Part shown: positions 42,696-50,981 of the stretch, piece after piece
Layout: each line of letters begins with the position of its first letter
Numbering within the stretch: position 1 is the first letter of the stretch
Origin: Marinoscillum luteum
GTDB lineage: Bacteria > Bacteroidota > Bacteroidia > Cytophagales > Cyclobacteriaceae
Reading direction: 5' to 3'
Assembly (NCBI RefSeq): GCF_044005705.1
Contig: NZ_JBIPKE010000018.1
Coordinates: forward strand, 248,001-312,000
DNA: 64,000 bases
The notes under the pieces: generated by a model
Databases searched by the model: none
Seen by the model: only the letters and a program-made list of their open reading frames with translations
Told to the model about the DNA's origin: nothing
Position numbers and translations under genes: made by a program

Positions 42696-45600
42696 ATGTG
42701 TACTAAAAAAATGAAAGTCATGGCTCACCAAACGGCGCGGTGGTCGTGGATAATGATGCTTCTGTTGACCTACTCATCCTATGCACAGATGACGGTCAGT
42801 GGTAGAGTTACAGATAACGAAACTGAGGAAGGACTTCCTGGTGTTACCGTTCTGATCAAAGGCAGTTCCACAGGAACGGTTACGGACATTGAGGGCAATT
42901 ATCGCTTTTCGGTACCCGAAGCGAATGCCACCCTTGTATTTAGTTTTGTAGGCTTTGCTCCGCAGGAAGTGGAAATAAATGGTCGACAAATAGTGGATGT
43001 GGCATTATCTACTGATGTTCAGGCACTTAATGAAGTAGTGGTGGTGGGCTATGGTACGATGGAGCGGGCTAACGTTACGGGTGCGATCAGCACCGTAGAT
43101 GTGCAGGAAATCACCAAGGCTTCCGTACCCAATGTAGTAGAAGCTATGAGGGGGCAAGTGGCTGGCCTCCAGATCGTGAGGACAGGTGGTCAACCGGGTT
43201 CAGGAGTGACTTTCAAAATACGAGGGAACAACTCCCTTGGCGCTTCGGCGAGTGGAGGTAGCAATATAGATGATGTGAACCAACCCATTATTGTGATTGA
43301 CGGTGTACCTCTGGTTGGTGGAAATCTGGCAGAGCTCAATCCAGCGGATATAGAAAGCATTAACGTGCTGAAGGATGCAGCTTCGGCTTCCATTTATGGT
43401 TCGAGTGGTGCCAACGGAGTGATACTGATCACCACAAAAAACGGGCGGCCTGGTAGAACTCAAATCAAAGCCTCTGCGTCCACAGGTATTGTTAATATCG
43501 CTCAAAGACCTAATATTATGAATGGAGATGAATTTCTTCAATTCAAGTTTGACGCGTTTAAGGCTGGCGATGGGACAGTACCAGACCCTACTGTAACCAG
43601 TTTGTTGGACATGGTAGAGGAGCAAAACTACATCGCAGGGAATGAGGTGAACTGGTTGGATGAGGTACTGCGAACCGGAATTCAGAACAATATGGGAGTG
43701 GAAGTTTCAGGTGGATCTGCTCAGGGCAATTTCTACCTGAGTGGTAATTACTATGGTGAGAAGGGCCCCATTGAGGCCTCGGACTACAAGAGGTTTTCCA
43801 CTCGATTTAATGCCAACTGGAACATCAATGATCGAATCACTGTGGGAGCAAATGTTCAGCTTTCAAAGAGCTTCTCGGATCAGCGAACACGTATTGTGGG
43901 ATTTGAAAACAATGCCGTGCCATCACTTTCAGCACTCGTAGGCACCAGCCCTTTCGGAAATCTATATGATGCAGAGGGCAATTACAGCAAATTTGCTACA
44001 GAAGACTTGTTTGCCGTAAATCCATTGCACAAGTTCAATGAAAGTGAATTTGACGTCAATGTGACCAGAGCATATATCAATCCCAACATCAACATTGAGA
44101 TTATAGATGGACTGACTTACACTTTGAACACTTTCGCGCAAACGAGAATGGAGTTTTTCGGCAGATACCAATCTGATAACTTCACAGATGATGCTCTCAA
44201 CCTGGCGCAAGTCAGAGAGTCTGAGGAAGTGAACTATTTGTTGGACAACATCCTCAACTATACCAGAGAGTTTGGCGACCATGGAGTGAACGCCACCGTG
44301 ATCTATGGGGGGCAGGTAAATAAATGGACAAGGTTTGAGATGAATGCTCGTAACATTGCCGCTGATGAGCTCGGTTATTACGGAATACACTCAGCACCTG
44401 CGGCCCAGCAAACCATAGGCACCAACACAAGTGATTGGGCGAAGTACTATGTGGCCACTAGACTTGGCTACAACTATCAGGGCAAGTATAGTGCAACATT
44501 TACGGTACGACGCGACGCTTCTTCGAGGTTTCTGGGGGATAATCGCTACGGAATATTCCCGTCTGCTTCATTGGCATGGAATGCTCAGGAGGAGAGTTGG
44601 TGGTTTGGTGGAAATAATTTCAACATGTTCAAGATGAGACTGAGCTACGGGGTAATGGGTAATGACAATATCAATCCATTCTCCTATCAGGCGGGCACTT
44701 ACCCTACTTCTATACCTGGTACAGAGAACACAGGGTTTAGACCTGGAACCACGGCCGGGAACAAGAACTTGAAATGGGAAACGAGTAAGCAGTTCAACGT
44801 TGGAGCCGACTTTGGTTTATTGGCTAGTCGTATTACGGGATCGATAGAGGTATACAATACTGCCACTAAGGACGTATTACTTTATCAGCAGATACCAGCT
44901 CCTCTCAATAATGGCTACAGCCAGTTTCCATCTAACATTGGAGAAACAGCCAATAAGGGAATTGAATTGTCTCTAAAGGCTGTTGCCATGGAGTCAAATG
45001 ATTTTAGCTGGACACCTAGTCTTAATCTGGCTGCTAATCGTAGCACAATCGAAAAGCTAAATGAGACTGGCCCTGACGGAGAGCCACTTGATGACATCTC
45101 AAATGGATGGTTCATAGGTCAGGATTTTAGAGAAATCTACGATTTTAAATACCTGGGCGTTTGGCAGGCTGATGAAGTGGCTGATGCTACTGTCACCACG
45201 TTCGGAAATGCTCCACAAGCCGGTGATGCCAAGATAGATGATGTAAATGGAGATGGAAATATCGATTTTGATGACAGAACATTCATTGGAAACCCTACTC
45301 CAAGCTGGTATGGTGGGATCAATAACGTGATTACCTACAAAGGATTTACGCTATCGGTGCTATTTGAGGCAGTGATGGGTGTAAAGCGATACAACAGTAT
45401 ATACGGCGGTTACAACTCTGCACGGGGCAATACTATCGCAATCAACTACTGGACTCCTGATAACCCTTCCAACGATTACCCAAGAGTGGGAGAGGGTTCC
45501 CCAATGTCCGGACCATTTGGGGCAGCTATCTTCACAGAGGATGCCAGTTTTGTTTCATTGCGGAACATTTCATTCTCCTATAACCTTCCGTCCAAGTGGG

Positions 45601-45758
45601 TTAAAAAGGCCTCATTGAAAGGGGTAACCTTATCTATCAGGGGAAATAACCTCAAGTACTGGACTGATTACACCAACGCTTATTCTCCGGAGATCACAAA
45701 CACAGATCAGTACCCTGTGACTAAAAATTGGACAGCAGGATTAAATGTCACATTCTAA
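42696..45758 (+). CDS. SusC/RagA-family TonB-dependent outer-membrane transporter (1,020 aa)
   Basis: Imports oligosaccharides captured at the surface, working as a pair with SusD. A signal peptide (ending SSYAQ, near residue 31) is followed by a carboxypeptidase-D-regulatory-like domain (VSGRVTDNETEEGLPGVTVLIKG), the SusC signature VVVGYGT, the plug domain (residues about 115-235; IRGNNSLG, GANGVILITTKNG) and a 22-strand barrel ending with a terminal aromatic (LNVTF). ATG codons at 42696, 42711 and 42720 are all possible starts. First gene of the susC-susD-CBM operon, with the operator about 140 bp upstream. Confidence 0.95.
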   Translation: MCTKKMKVMAHQTARWSWIMMLLLTYSSYAQMTVSGRVTDNETEEGLPGVTVLIKGSSTGTVTDIEGNYRFSVPEANATLVFSFVGFAPQEVEINGRQIVDVALSTDVQALNEVVVVGYGTMERANVTGAISTVDVQEITKASVPNVVEAMRGQVAGLQIVRTGGQPGSGVTFKIRGNNSLGASASGGSNIDDVNQPIIVIDGVPLVGGNLAELNPADIESINVLKDAASASIYGSSGANGVILITTKNGRPGRTQIKASASTGIVNIAQRPNIMNGDEFLQFKFDAFKAGDGTVPDPTVTSLLDMVEEQNYIAGNEVNWLDEVLRTGIQNNMGVEVSGGSAQGNFYLSGNYYGEKGPIEASDYKRFSTRFNANWNINDRITVGANVQLSKSFSDQRTRIVGFENNAVPSLSALVGTSPFGNLYDAEGNYSKFATEDLFAVNPLHKFNESEFDVNVTRAYINPNINIEIIDGLTYTLNTFAQTRMEFFGRYQSDNFTDDALNLAQVRESEEVNYLLDNILNYTREFGDHGVNATVIYGGQVNKWTRFEMNARNIAADELGYYGIHSAPAAQQTIGTNTSDWAKYYVATRLGYNYQGKYSATFTVRRDASSRFLGDNRYGIFPSASLAWNAQEESWWFGGNNFNMFKMRLSYGVMGNDNINPFSYQAGTYPTSIPGTENTGFRPGTTAGNKNLKWETSKQFNVGADFGLLASRITGSIEVYNTATKDVLLYQQIPAPLNNGYSQFPSNIGETANKGIELSLKAVAMESNDFSWTPSLNLAANRSTIEKLNETGPDGEPLDDISNGWFIGQDFREIYDFKYLGVWQADEVADATVTTFGNAPQAGDAKIDDVNGDGNIDFDDRTFIGNPTPSWYGGINNVITYKGFTLSVLFEAVMGVKRYNSIYGGYNSARGNTIAINYWTPDNPSNDYPRVGEGSPMSGPFGAAIFTEDASFVSLRNISFSYNLPSKWVKKASLKGVTLSIRGNNLKYWTDYTNAYSPEITNTDQYPVTKNWTAGLNVTF

Positions 45759-45770
45759 AAAACACTAAAC

Positions 45771-47360
45771 ATGAAAAAATATAGATATTTATTCATAGCA
45801 CTGCTCCTTACTTTTACTACTTCATTTTGGGGTTGTGATAAGCTCCTTGATGATATAGAGCTAAGACATTCACTTTCTGCAGAGGAAGCAGCGCGGACGG
45901 CAAAAGGTAGTGATGCGATTCTTTCCGGGGCCCTGCTGGCAGTCAGGTCCACATTCAGGAATCCAGGAATCTCAGTGTACAAAGCCTGTGGTACCGATAT
46001 AGTGAGAGATGGAACCAATCTGTCTGACGAGCCAGCCTCAGGTATGCCTGGGATGAATTCATACAATGGTTCATTTGCAGCTAATAGCACTCAGGTTTTA
46101 TCCATTTGGGACACCTACTATAGCGGTATTACCTTTGCAAATACAGCAATAAACGGACTTGTTTCTTCCGGGTCAGTGGATGACTTGGATCCGGAAATCA
46201 AAGACAAACTCGGACAAGCCTATACCATGCGGGCATATTTGTATCTGGAGTTGGTTCGCCGGTTTGGCAATATTCCGATTATAGCAGCTGCGGATTTGGA
46301 TCAGGGGCCGGTGTTCGAGGCAGAGCAGCGACAGGAATCAGAAGTATATGACCTGATCATTTCTGATCTGGAGACAGCTGTCCCGTTGATGTTTACCAGA
46401 AGTGAGATTGGTGACAGAGGAGTACTGATCCCTTCGAAAGGTTTGGCCAATCTTCTGTTGGCGGAAGCAGCGCTAGACAGGGGTTTGTATGAAAAAGCCG
46501 CCACTGCTGCAGAGGCAGTCATCACCGATCCTTCCTATTCATTGCAGCCACTGGATGGAATCTTTGGTCTGGATGGAGGCAAATCTGGAGAAGAAAACAA
46601 TACGGAAATCATCTTTTCTATTGGGTTTACCAGTGATATTCCTGATGAGGTACAGTGGACCTCCCAACACTTCATGCCCCTGTATGATCGTGTGAATGGA
46701 GTAGCCAGAACGATGGAAGCAGGTGGAAGGCCATGGTCTAGGTTGTCCCCGTCAGACTACTACTGGACCCTGTTTGACGAGGCGGATGGTAGGTTAGAAG
46801 CCTGGCACAAAACCCACTGGGTATTTGATGATCCAGAGGCTTTGCCTGACGGAAGAAGTATCGGAGACCGGGTGGAGAGAGAAGATCTGGAAGCACAGTT
46901 TGGAGATGATCCCATAAGGTTGCGTTACGCTGATCCTACCACTTTCAAGTACTACGAAGATAATACTTACGGAAGGACCACCGCTCAGGCTGAGGGTTGG
47001 AGAAACATCATTCTCTTTAGATACTCTCATGCATACATCGCGGCAGCGGAGGCCTATTTTGGACAGGGTAATACAGGCCAGGCCATGACTTACCTGAATG
47101 TACTCAGAGAAAGAGCTTACGGCAATGTCACAGGCAATTTTTCAAGTATCACACTGGAGGACATTGTGGAAGAGCAGGCAAGAGAACTTGGGCATGAGGG
47201 ACACCGTTGGGCGTTCTTAAAGCGCAATGACCTGCTGGTAGAAAGAGTACGTATGCACAATCCTGCAGCGGCACCGAATATTGAGTCAAAACATGTTCGC
47301 TGGCCCATTCCGCTGGAGTTCATTGATCAGACTGGCAGTACGCAGAACACGGGTTATTAA
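45771..47360 (+). CDS. SusD/RagB-family glycan-binding lipoprotein (529 aa)
   Basis: Surface lipoprotein that forms the lid over the SusC barrel and binds the glycan. A lipoprotein signal ends at WGC (Cys 22). The N-terminal TPR-like helices (AYTMRAYLYLELVRRFGNIPI) and the C-terminal RagB domain (RYSHAYIAAAEAYF..., EEQARELGHEGHRWAFLKR and the terminal LEFIDQTGSTQNTGY) are all typical. It begins 12 nt after susC. Confidence 0.94.
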   Translation: MKKYRYLFIALLLTFTTSFWGCDKLLDDIELRHSLSAEEAARTAKGSDAILSGALLAVRSTFRNPGISVYKACGTDIVRDGTNLSDEPASGMPGMNSYNGSFAANSTQVLSIWDTYYSGITFANTAINGLVSSGSVDDLDPEIKDKLGQAYTMRAYLYLELVRRFGNIPIIAAADLDQGPVFEAEQRQESEVYDLIISDLETAVPLMFTRSEIGDRGVLIPSKGLANLLLAEAALDRGLYEKAATAAEAVITDPSYSLQPLDGIFGLDGGKSGEENNTEIIFSIGFTSDIPDEVQWTSQHFMPLYDRVNGVARTMEAGGRPWSRLSPSDYYWTLFDEADGRLEAWHKTHWVFDDPEALPDGRSIGDRVEREDLEAQFGDDPIRLRYADPTTFKYYEDNTYGRTTAQAEGWRNIILFRYSHAYIAAAEAYFGQGNTGQAMTYLNVLRERAYGNVTGNFSSITLEDIVEEQARELGHEGHRWAFLKRNDLLVERVRMHNPAAAPNIESKHVRWPIPLEFIDQTGSTQNTGY

Positions 47361-47379
47361 AATTTAAAAGAAAGAGACA

Positions 47380-49326
47380 ATGAAAAATTTTAAACTTTTA
47401 ATAGGATGCCTTACAGTAATGTTGCTTTCACTAGTGATTACAGGCTGTGAAGATGAGATGATGGCAGAGGTAAAGGTGGGTAGCATCAGTGCCGAAGCAG
47501 TGTTTCAGGGATCTCCGGTTTCTTTGACGGGGGAGGGTTTTGACCAGGTTCAGTTTGTTTTTGTCGGGAATATACAAGCGTCTTTTACGCTAGATGGAAA
47601 TACGATCACCTTTACGGTTCCGGACGAAGCACCAGTGGGTGAAACGACTATCACCCTGGCAATGCCTCGAAACGTGCGTGCCACTTATGTATTTGAGGTG
47701 GTATTGAAACCTTCTCCTGTGATTACGTCCTTTGATGCTTATGTGCCGGTGGGTAGTGATTTGGTTATCAAGGGATCAAGTTTGAATAACAACACTTCAG
47801 TTACGGTAGATGGTATTAGTGCCACTGTGGTATCGGCAGGTGATTCTGAATTAGTAGTGACGGTGCCCTCAGGTGTGGATGAGACTTCAGCAATAGAATT
47901 TGAAATCACAACGACCTACGGGGTAGCCAAACCAACCACGGCATTCTATGCCCGGGAGAGTGTGATACCTAATTCCGATTTGGAGGCTGAAGGAGATGGT
48001 GTTCCATTTGCCGGATGGGAGCTGCTAAATGCCGGTGATGGAGCTATTACAGCCATCACAAGCGGATATGGTGGTTCCAGGTCCATGAGAGTGGTTCCGG
48101 CAGCCGGAAACCCCTGGGACAGACAAGTGGCTAGTACCGCAGTACCGCTGAATTTCGGGGATGTTTATACCGTCGTATTATGGGCTAAAGGTGAGACCGC
48201 AGGCGCACAAATGCGAGTATCAGTATCACAATATGATGGAAATGGTGCCGACTATTTTTATGGGGAAACCGTAGAGATGTCTACCAACTGGGAGCAATAT
48301 ACCTGGACCTTCACGGTCACAAATGACCTGCCTACTCATAGAGTGGTGTTGGATATGGGAATGGGAGCTGTTCCTTTTGCCATTGACCAAATAGGATTAG
48401 TCCCAGGTTCCATTGGAGCTTCAGGGCCGGTTGAGTTGCTTGCCAATTCGAGCTTCGAAACTGACCTGACCGGATGGACTGCTCTAAATGGAGCAGCTGA
48501 GGTCACTAGTGCCGAAGCTTATTGCGGTAGCCAGTCGATGACTGCTACAGGTGCAGGAGGTAACCCATGGGACGTTCAGATTGCTTCTGATGCTATGGAA
48601 TTGGAAGTTGGCACAGACTATGAGATCGGCTTTTGGGCAAAAGCTGCGGGCCCCGATGGCGTGTTCAGGCTGTCTATGTCACAATTTGCCAGCGGCCAAT
48701 CAGATGATTTCTTTTACTCTCCTGATCTTACTATTCCGGAGGAGTGGACGTATTTTTCGTTTGTCACAACTGCTCAGGCTACCTCCACTGGTAATCATAG
48801 ATTACTTTTCGACATGGGGGCAAGTACCCAGACATTCTTTGTGGATGGTGTGAGTGTAAAGGAATATGAAGTTTCTTCATCAAGTGAATACTCTAATGGA
48901 GGTTTCGAAGATGGCCTGACCGGATGGACAGCACTGAACGGTGCAGCTGAGGCTTCTACTGATGCCCACTCAGGCTCAGGCTCGATGACCGCAACAGGTG
49001 CGGGTGGCAATCCATGGGATACCCAAATAGCATCAGATGCGGTAGCACTGACTGTGGGTAATCAATACAAGATCAGCTTCTGGGCTAAAGCTGCGGGCCC
49101 TGATGGAGTATTCAGGATTTCTATGTCGCAGTATGATGGAAATGGAGCAGATTTCTTCTACTCACGGGATTTAGAAATCCCCGAAGATTGGAGCTATTTC
49201 GCATTTGTTACCACCGCTCAGGCCACTGCTTCTGGTGATCATAGATTACTTTTTGACATGGGAGCAACTACACAGACCTTCTTCATAGATGATGTGTCAG
49301 TAGTGGAGCATGACGCATGTGAATAA
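47380..49326 (+). CDS. SusE/F-position lipoprotein with IPT/TIG and three CBM-like modules (648 aa)
   Basis: A lipoprotein signal (VITGC, Cys 23) is followed by two IPT/TIG-like beta domains (about 30-105 and 110-190) and three jelly-roll carbohydrate-binding modules of the CBM4/9 type (about 195-345, 350-495 and 500-645). Each contains a SFE/GFE...GW..., a G-G-NPWD and a F-x-x-S-x-S-Q pattern. Modules 2 and 3 are near-identical over long runs, pointing to recent tandem duplication. Co-transcribed with susCD and ended by a strong terminator. CBM4/9 families often bind xylan or beta-glucan, which fits the GH10 enzyme nearby. Confidence 0.85.
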   Translation: MKNFKLLIGCLTVMLLSLVITGCEDEMMAEVKVGSISAEAVFQGSPVSLTGEGFDQVQFVFVGNIQASFTLDGNTITFTVPDEAPVGETTITLAMPRNVRATYVFEVVLKPSPVITSFDAYVPVGSDLVIKGSSLNNNTSVTVDGISATVVSAGDSELVVTVPSGVDETSAIEFEITTTYGVAKPTTAFYARESVIPNSDLEAEGDGVPFAGWELLNAGDGAITAITSGYGGSRSMRVVPAAGNPWDRQVASTAVPLNFGDVYTVVLWAKGETAGAQMRVSVSQYDGNGADYFYGETVEMSTNWEQYTWTFTVTNDLPTHRVVLDMGMGAVPFAIDQIGLVPGSIGASGPVELLANSSFETDLTGWTALNGAAEVTSAEAYCGSQSMTATGAGGNPWDVQIASDAMELEVGTDYEIGFWAKAAGPDGVFRLSMSQFASGQSDDFFYSPDLTIPEEWTYFSFVTTAQATSTGNHRLLFDMGASTQTFFVDGVSVKEYEVSSSSEYSNGGFEDGLTGWTALNGAAEASTDAHSGSGSMTATGAGGNPWDTQIASDAVALTVGNQYKISFWAKAAGPDGVFRISMSQYDGNGADFFYSRDLEIPEDWSYFAFVTTAQATASGDHRLLFDMGATTQTFFIDDVSVVEHDACE

Positions 49327-49371
49327 CGATTGACTTGTTACAAGATGAATATTATGATTAATTGAAATGTG

Positions 49372-49401
49372 AAAGCCACTTGCAAAAGCAAGTGGCTTTT
49401 T
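49372..49401 (+). terminator. Terminator of the susC-susD-CBM operon
   Basis: A 12-bp perfect stem (AAAGCCACTTGC at 49372-49383 with 49388-49399) is followed by T residues, 46 bp after the stop codon. Confidence 0.88.
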
Positions 49402-49443
49402 CGTGTTTTGGGTACCTTATTGGCATACATTAGACTTTATTTT

Positions 49444-49762
49444 ATGAAATCATTGACCAAATTAGCGGCATTTATGACCTTCATGGTGTTGCTCGGTTGT
49501 ACGGAGTCCTTCGATCAAAAGACCGGCACTTTCGAGAAACTTTTCACTGCCGTGCCTGCCTCCGTATCGGGAGTTTATTTTCAAAACACCATCGACCAGA
49601 ACTTGAAGTTTAATGCCCTGACATATTCCTGATAATTCCTTTTTTACCAAAGGGACCATCAAAAACAGGAGGTCCCTTGAGATAGCAGGAAGCAAACACA
49701 TCATTTTGGGAGCAAACAATTCTCCTGTAGAGCTATTTAAAGTAATTGACAGAGCCAATTAA
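49444..49762 (+). pseudogene. Remnant of an FG-GAP/ASPIC-UnbV (CRTAC1-like) lipoprotein gene
   Basis: The 5' part (49444-49632) encodes a lipoprotein signal (LLGC) and the family's N-terminal segment FTAVPASVSGVYFQNTIDQN. Its frame stops at 49632 just where FG-GAP repeats should begin. From about 49620 the next frame reads NSFFTKGTIKNRRSLEI, GSKHIILGANNSPVELF, matching how such proteins end, and stops at 49762. So both ends of a roughly 1,100-residue gene survive with the middle (about 3 kb) deleted and the frame lost. Family recognition is from memory of the conserved ends. Confidence 0.65.
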
Positions 49763-49776
49763 AGCATTCAGGCACC

Positions 49777-50913
49777 TTAGGGTGCCTGACCATCCAGGCC
49801 ATTTCTGAAGCCATCGTATGCTGGTTTGGGCTCAAAATTGTTGTCATATAAAAGTGGCCAGTCTGTGCCTCCTTCATATATCCAGCTATCCTGATCTCTG
49901 AATCCCCAAACGGTGATCCCGAATTGTTGATTTTTTGGTACGATTTCTCCGTAGTAAAAGGCCAACCGCTGAAATTGCACAGACTGGGATATCGCTCTTT
50001 CGGCGGTCAGTTCGGAAATATCGTCATTTGGGTTGACGGTGATGTCCAATTCTGAGGAATGTATCAGTAACCCGGTATTGGCAATTTCCTGAAAGCCATT
50101 CTGAATGTCAGTGATTGTGGGCCATTGATAGTTAATATGTACTTGTGCACCTATGCCATCTATTGGAATATTGTTGCTCTGAAAATCACTCACCATGCTA
50201 AGGATCGCACTCCTTTTGCTGGAGATTCCAATCACATTATAGTCATTGTAGAAGAGTTTTACATCAGAGTTGGCTTCCCGGGCCCATTGGAATAGCTTTT
50301 TATGAAAATCAGCTCCCATTCTCTGTGAGAATAGTGAAGATCTTACACTAGTGCCATCAAAGTACTCATTGAGCACATCCCAGCTGGCCACTACCGAATT
50401 GCCCAGACTGTCTTTTTCCTCTGCGAAATGGGCGACTGTTTGCTTGATGTAGTTCTCAATGAGTTTAGAAAATTCTTCGTCAGTGCCGGCGTAATTGGTG
50501 AGCCATCCGGGGATAGAGGAGTGCCAAACCAGCGCATGACCATGTACTCTGAGCCCATTGGCTTTTGCGTAGGCTACAATCGCATCTCCATCACTCCAGT
50601 CGTAATTATCAGGACCTCTGAATATATTGGCCATTTTCATGTCGTTTTCAGCGGTAATACTGTTGTAGTCATTGAGTAATATCTCTTTAAACTTGAGATT
50701 ATCCTCTGAATTGGAGGCTAGCTTGCTGGCCGACACAATATTGCCAACCGGGAAGGCTGCGAATTCTGTGAGGTACTGTTTTGATGGAGTGCCATCTCCA
50801 TCAGAGGGCCCACCAAAGCTTGGTTTAGGCATTTCTTCTGAGCTACAATGGATAAGGGTGATACTCAATATCAGTAGAACAATGGCCTTGATTATTTTCA
50901 TTTGTGTATTCAT
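49777..50913 (-). CDS. Endo-1,4-beta-xylanase, glycoside hydrolase family 10, lipoprotein (378 aa)
   Basis: Cleaves internal beta-1,4 linkages of xylan. A lipoprotein signal (LILSITLIHC, Cys 22 counted from the 50913 ATG) is followed by a GH10 TIM barrel. It shows ENDMKMANIF, HGHALVWHSSIPGW, acid/base Glu in SWDVLNEYFDG, and nucleophile Glu in HSSELDITVN. The open frame extends to 50949, but that would run into the operator; ATGs at 50913 (MNTQMKI) or 50901 fit the signal peptide. Probably surface or periplasmic. It gives the best clue to the locus substrate. Confidence 0.93.
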   Translation of the reverse strand: MNTQMKIIKAIVLLILSITLIHCSSEEMPKPSFGGPSDGDGTPSKQYLTEFAAFPVGNIVSASKLASNSEDNLKFKEILLNDYNSITAENDMKMANIFRGPDNYDWSDGDAIVAYAKANGLRVHGHALVWHSSIPGWLTNYAGTDEEFSKLIENYIKQTVAHFAEEKDSLGNSVVASWDVLNEYFDGTSVRSSLFSQRMGADFHKKLFQWAREANSDVKLFYNDYNVIGISSKRSAILSMVSDFQSNNIPIDGIGAQVHINYQWPTITDIQNGFQEIANTGLLIHSSELDITVNPNDDISELTAERAISQSVQFQRLAFYYGEIVPKNQQFGITVWGFRDQDSWIYEGGTDWPLLYDNNFEPKPAYDGFRNGLDGQAP

Positions 50914-50944
50914 AGGATAATCATGTGTATAAATCTTGCTTTTG

Positions 50945-50958
50945 CACAACCGGTTGTT
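50945..50958. promoter_or_regulatory. PUL operator site B (upstream of the GH10 gene)
   Basis: Core CAACCGGTTG (50947-50956) is a perfect 10-bp palindrome, 34 bp before the GH10 start and in the 68-bp gap after the GH2 stop. Confidence 0.6.
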
Positions 50959-50981
50959 TTTTATTGTGCGAAATAAAATAT

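Noticed and set aside
49369..49632. 87-aa ORF as an intact small gene
   Set aside because: Its first 25 codons lie on the terminator hairpin, and the rest is the truncated 5' end of a larger lipoprotein gene.
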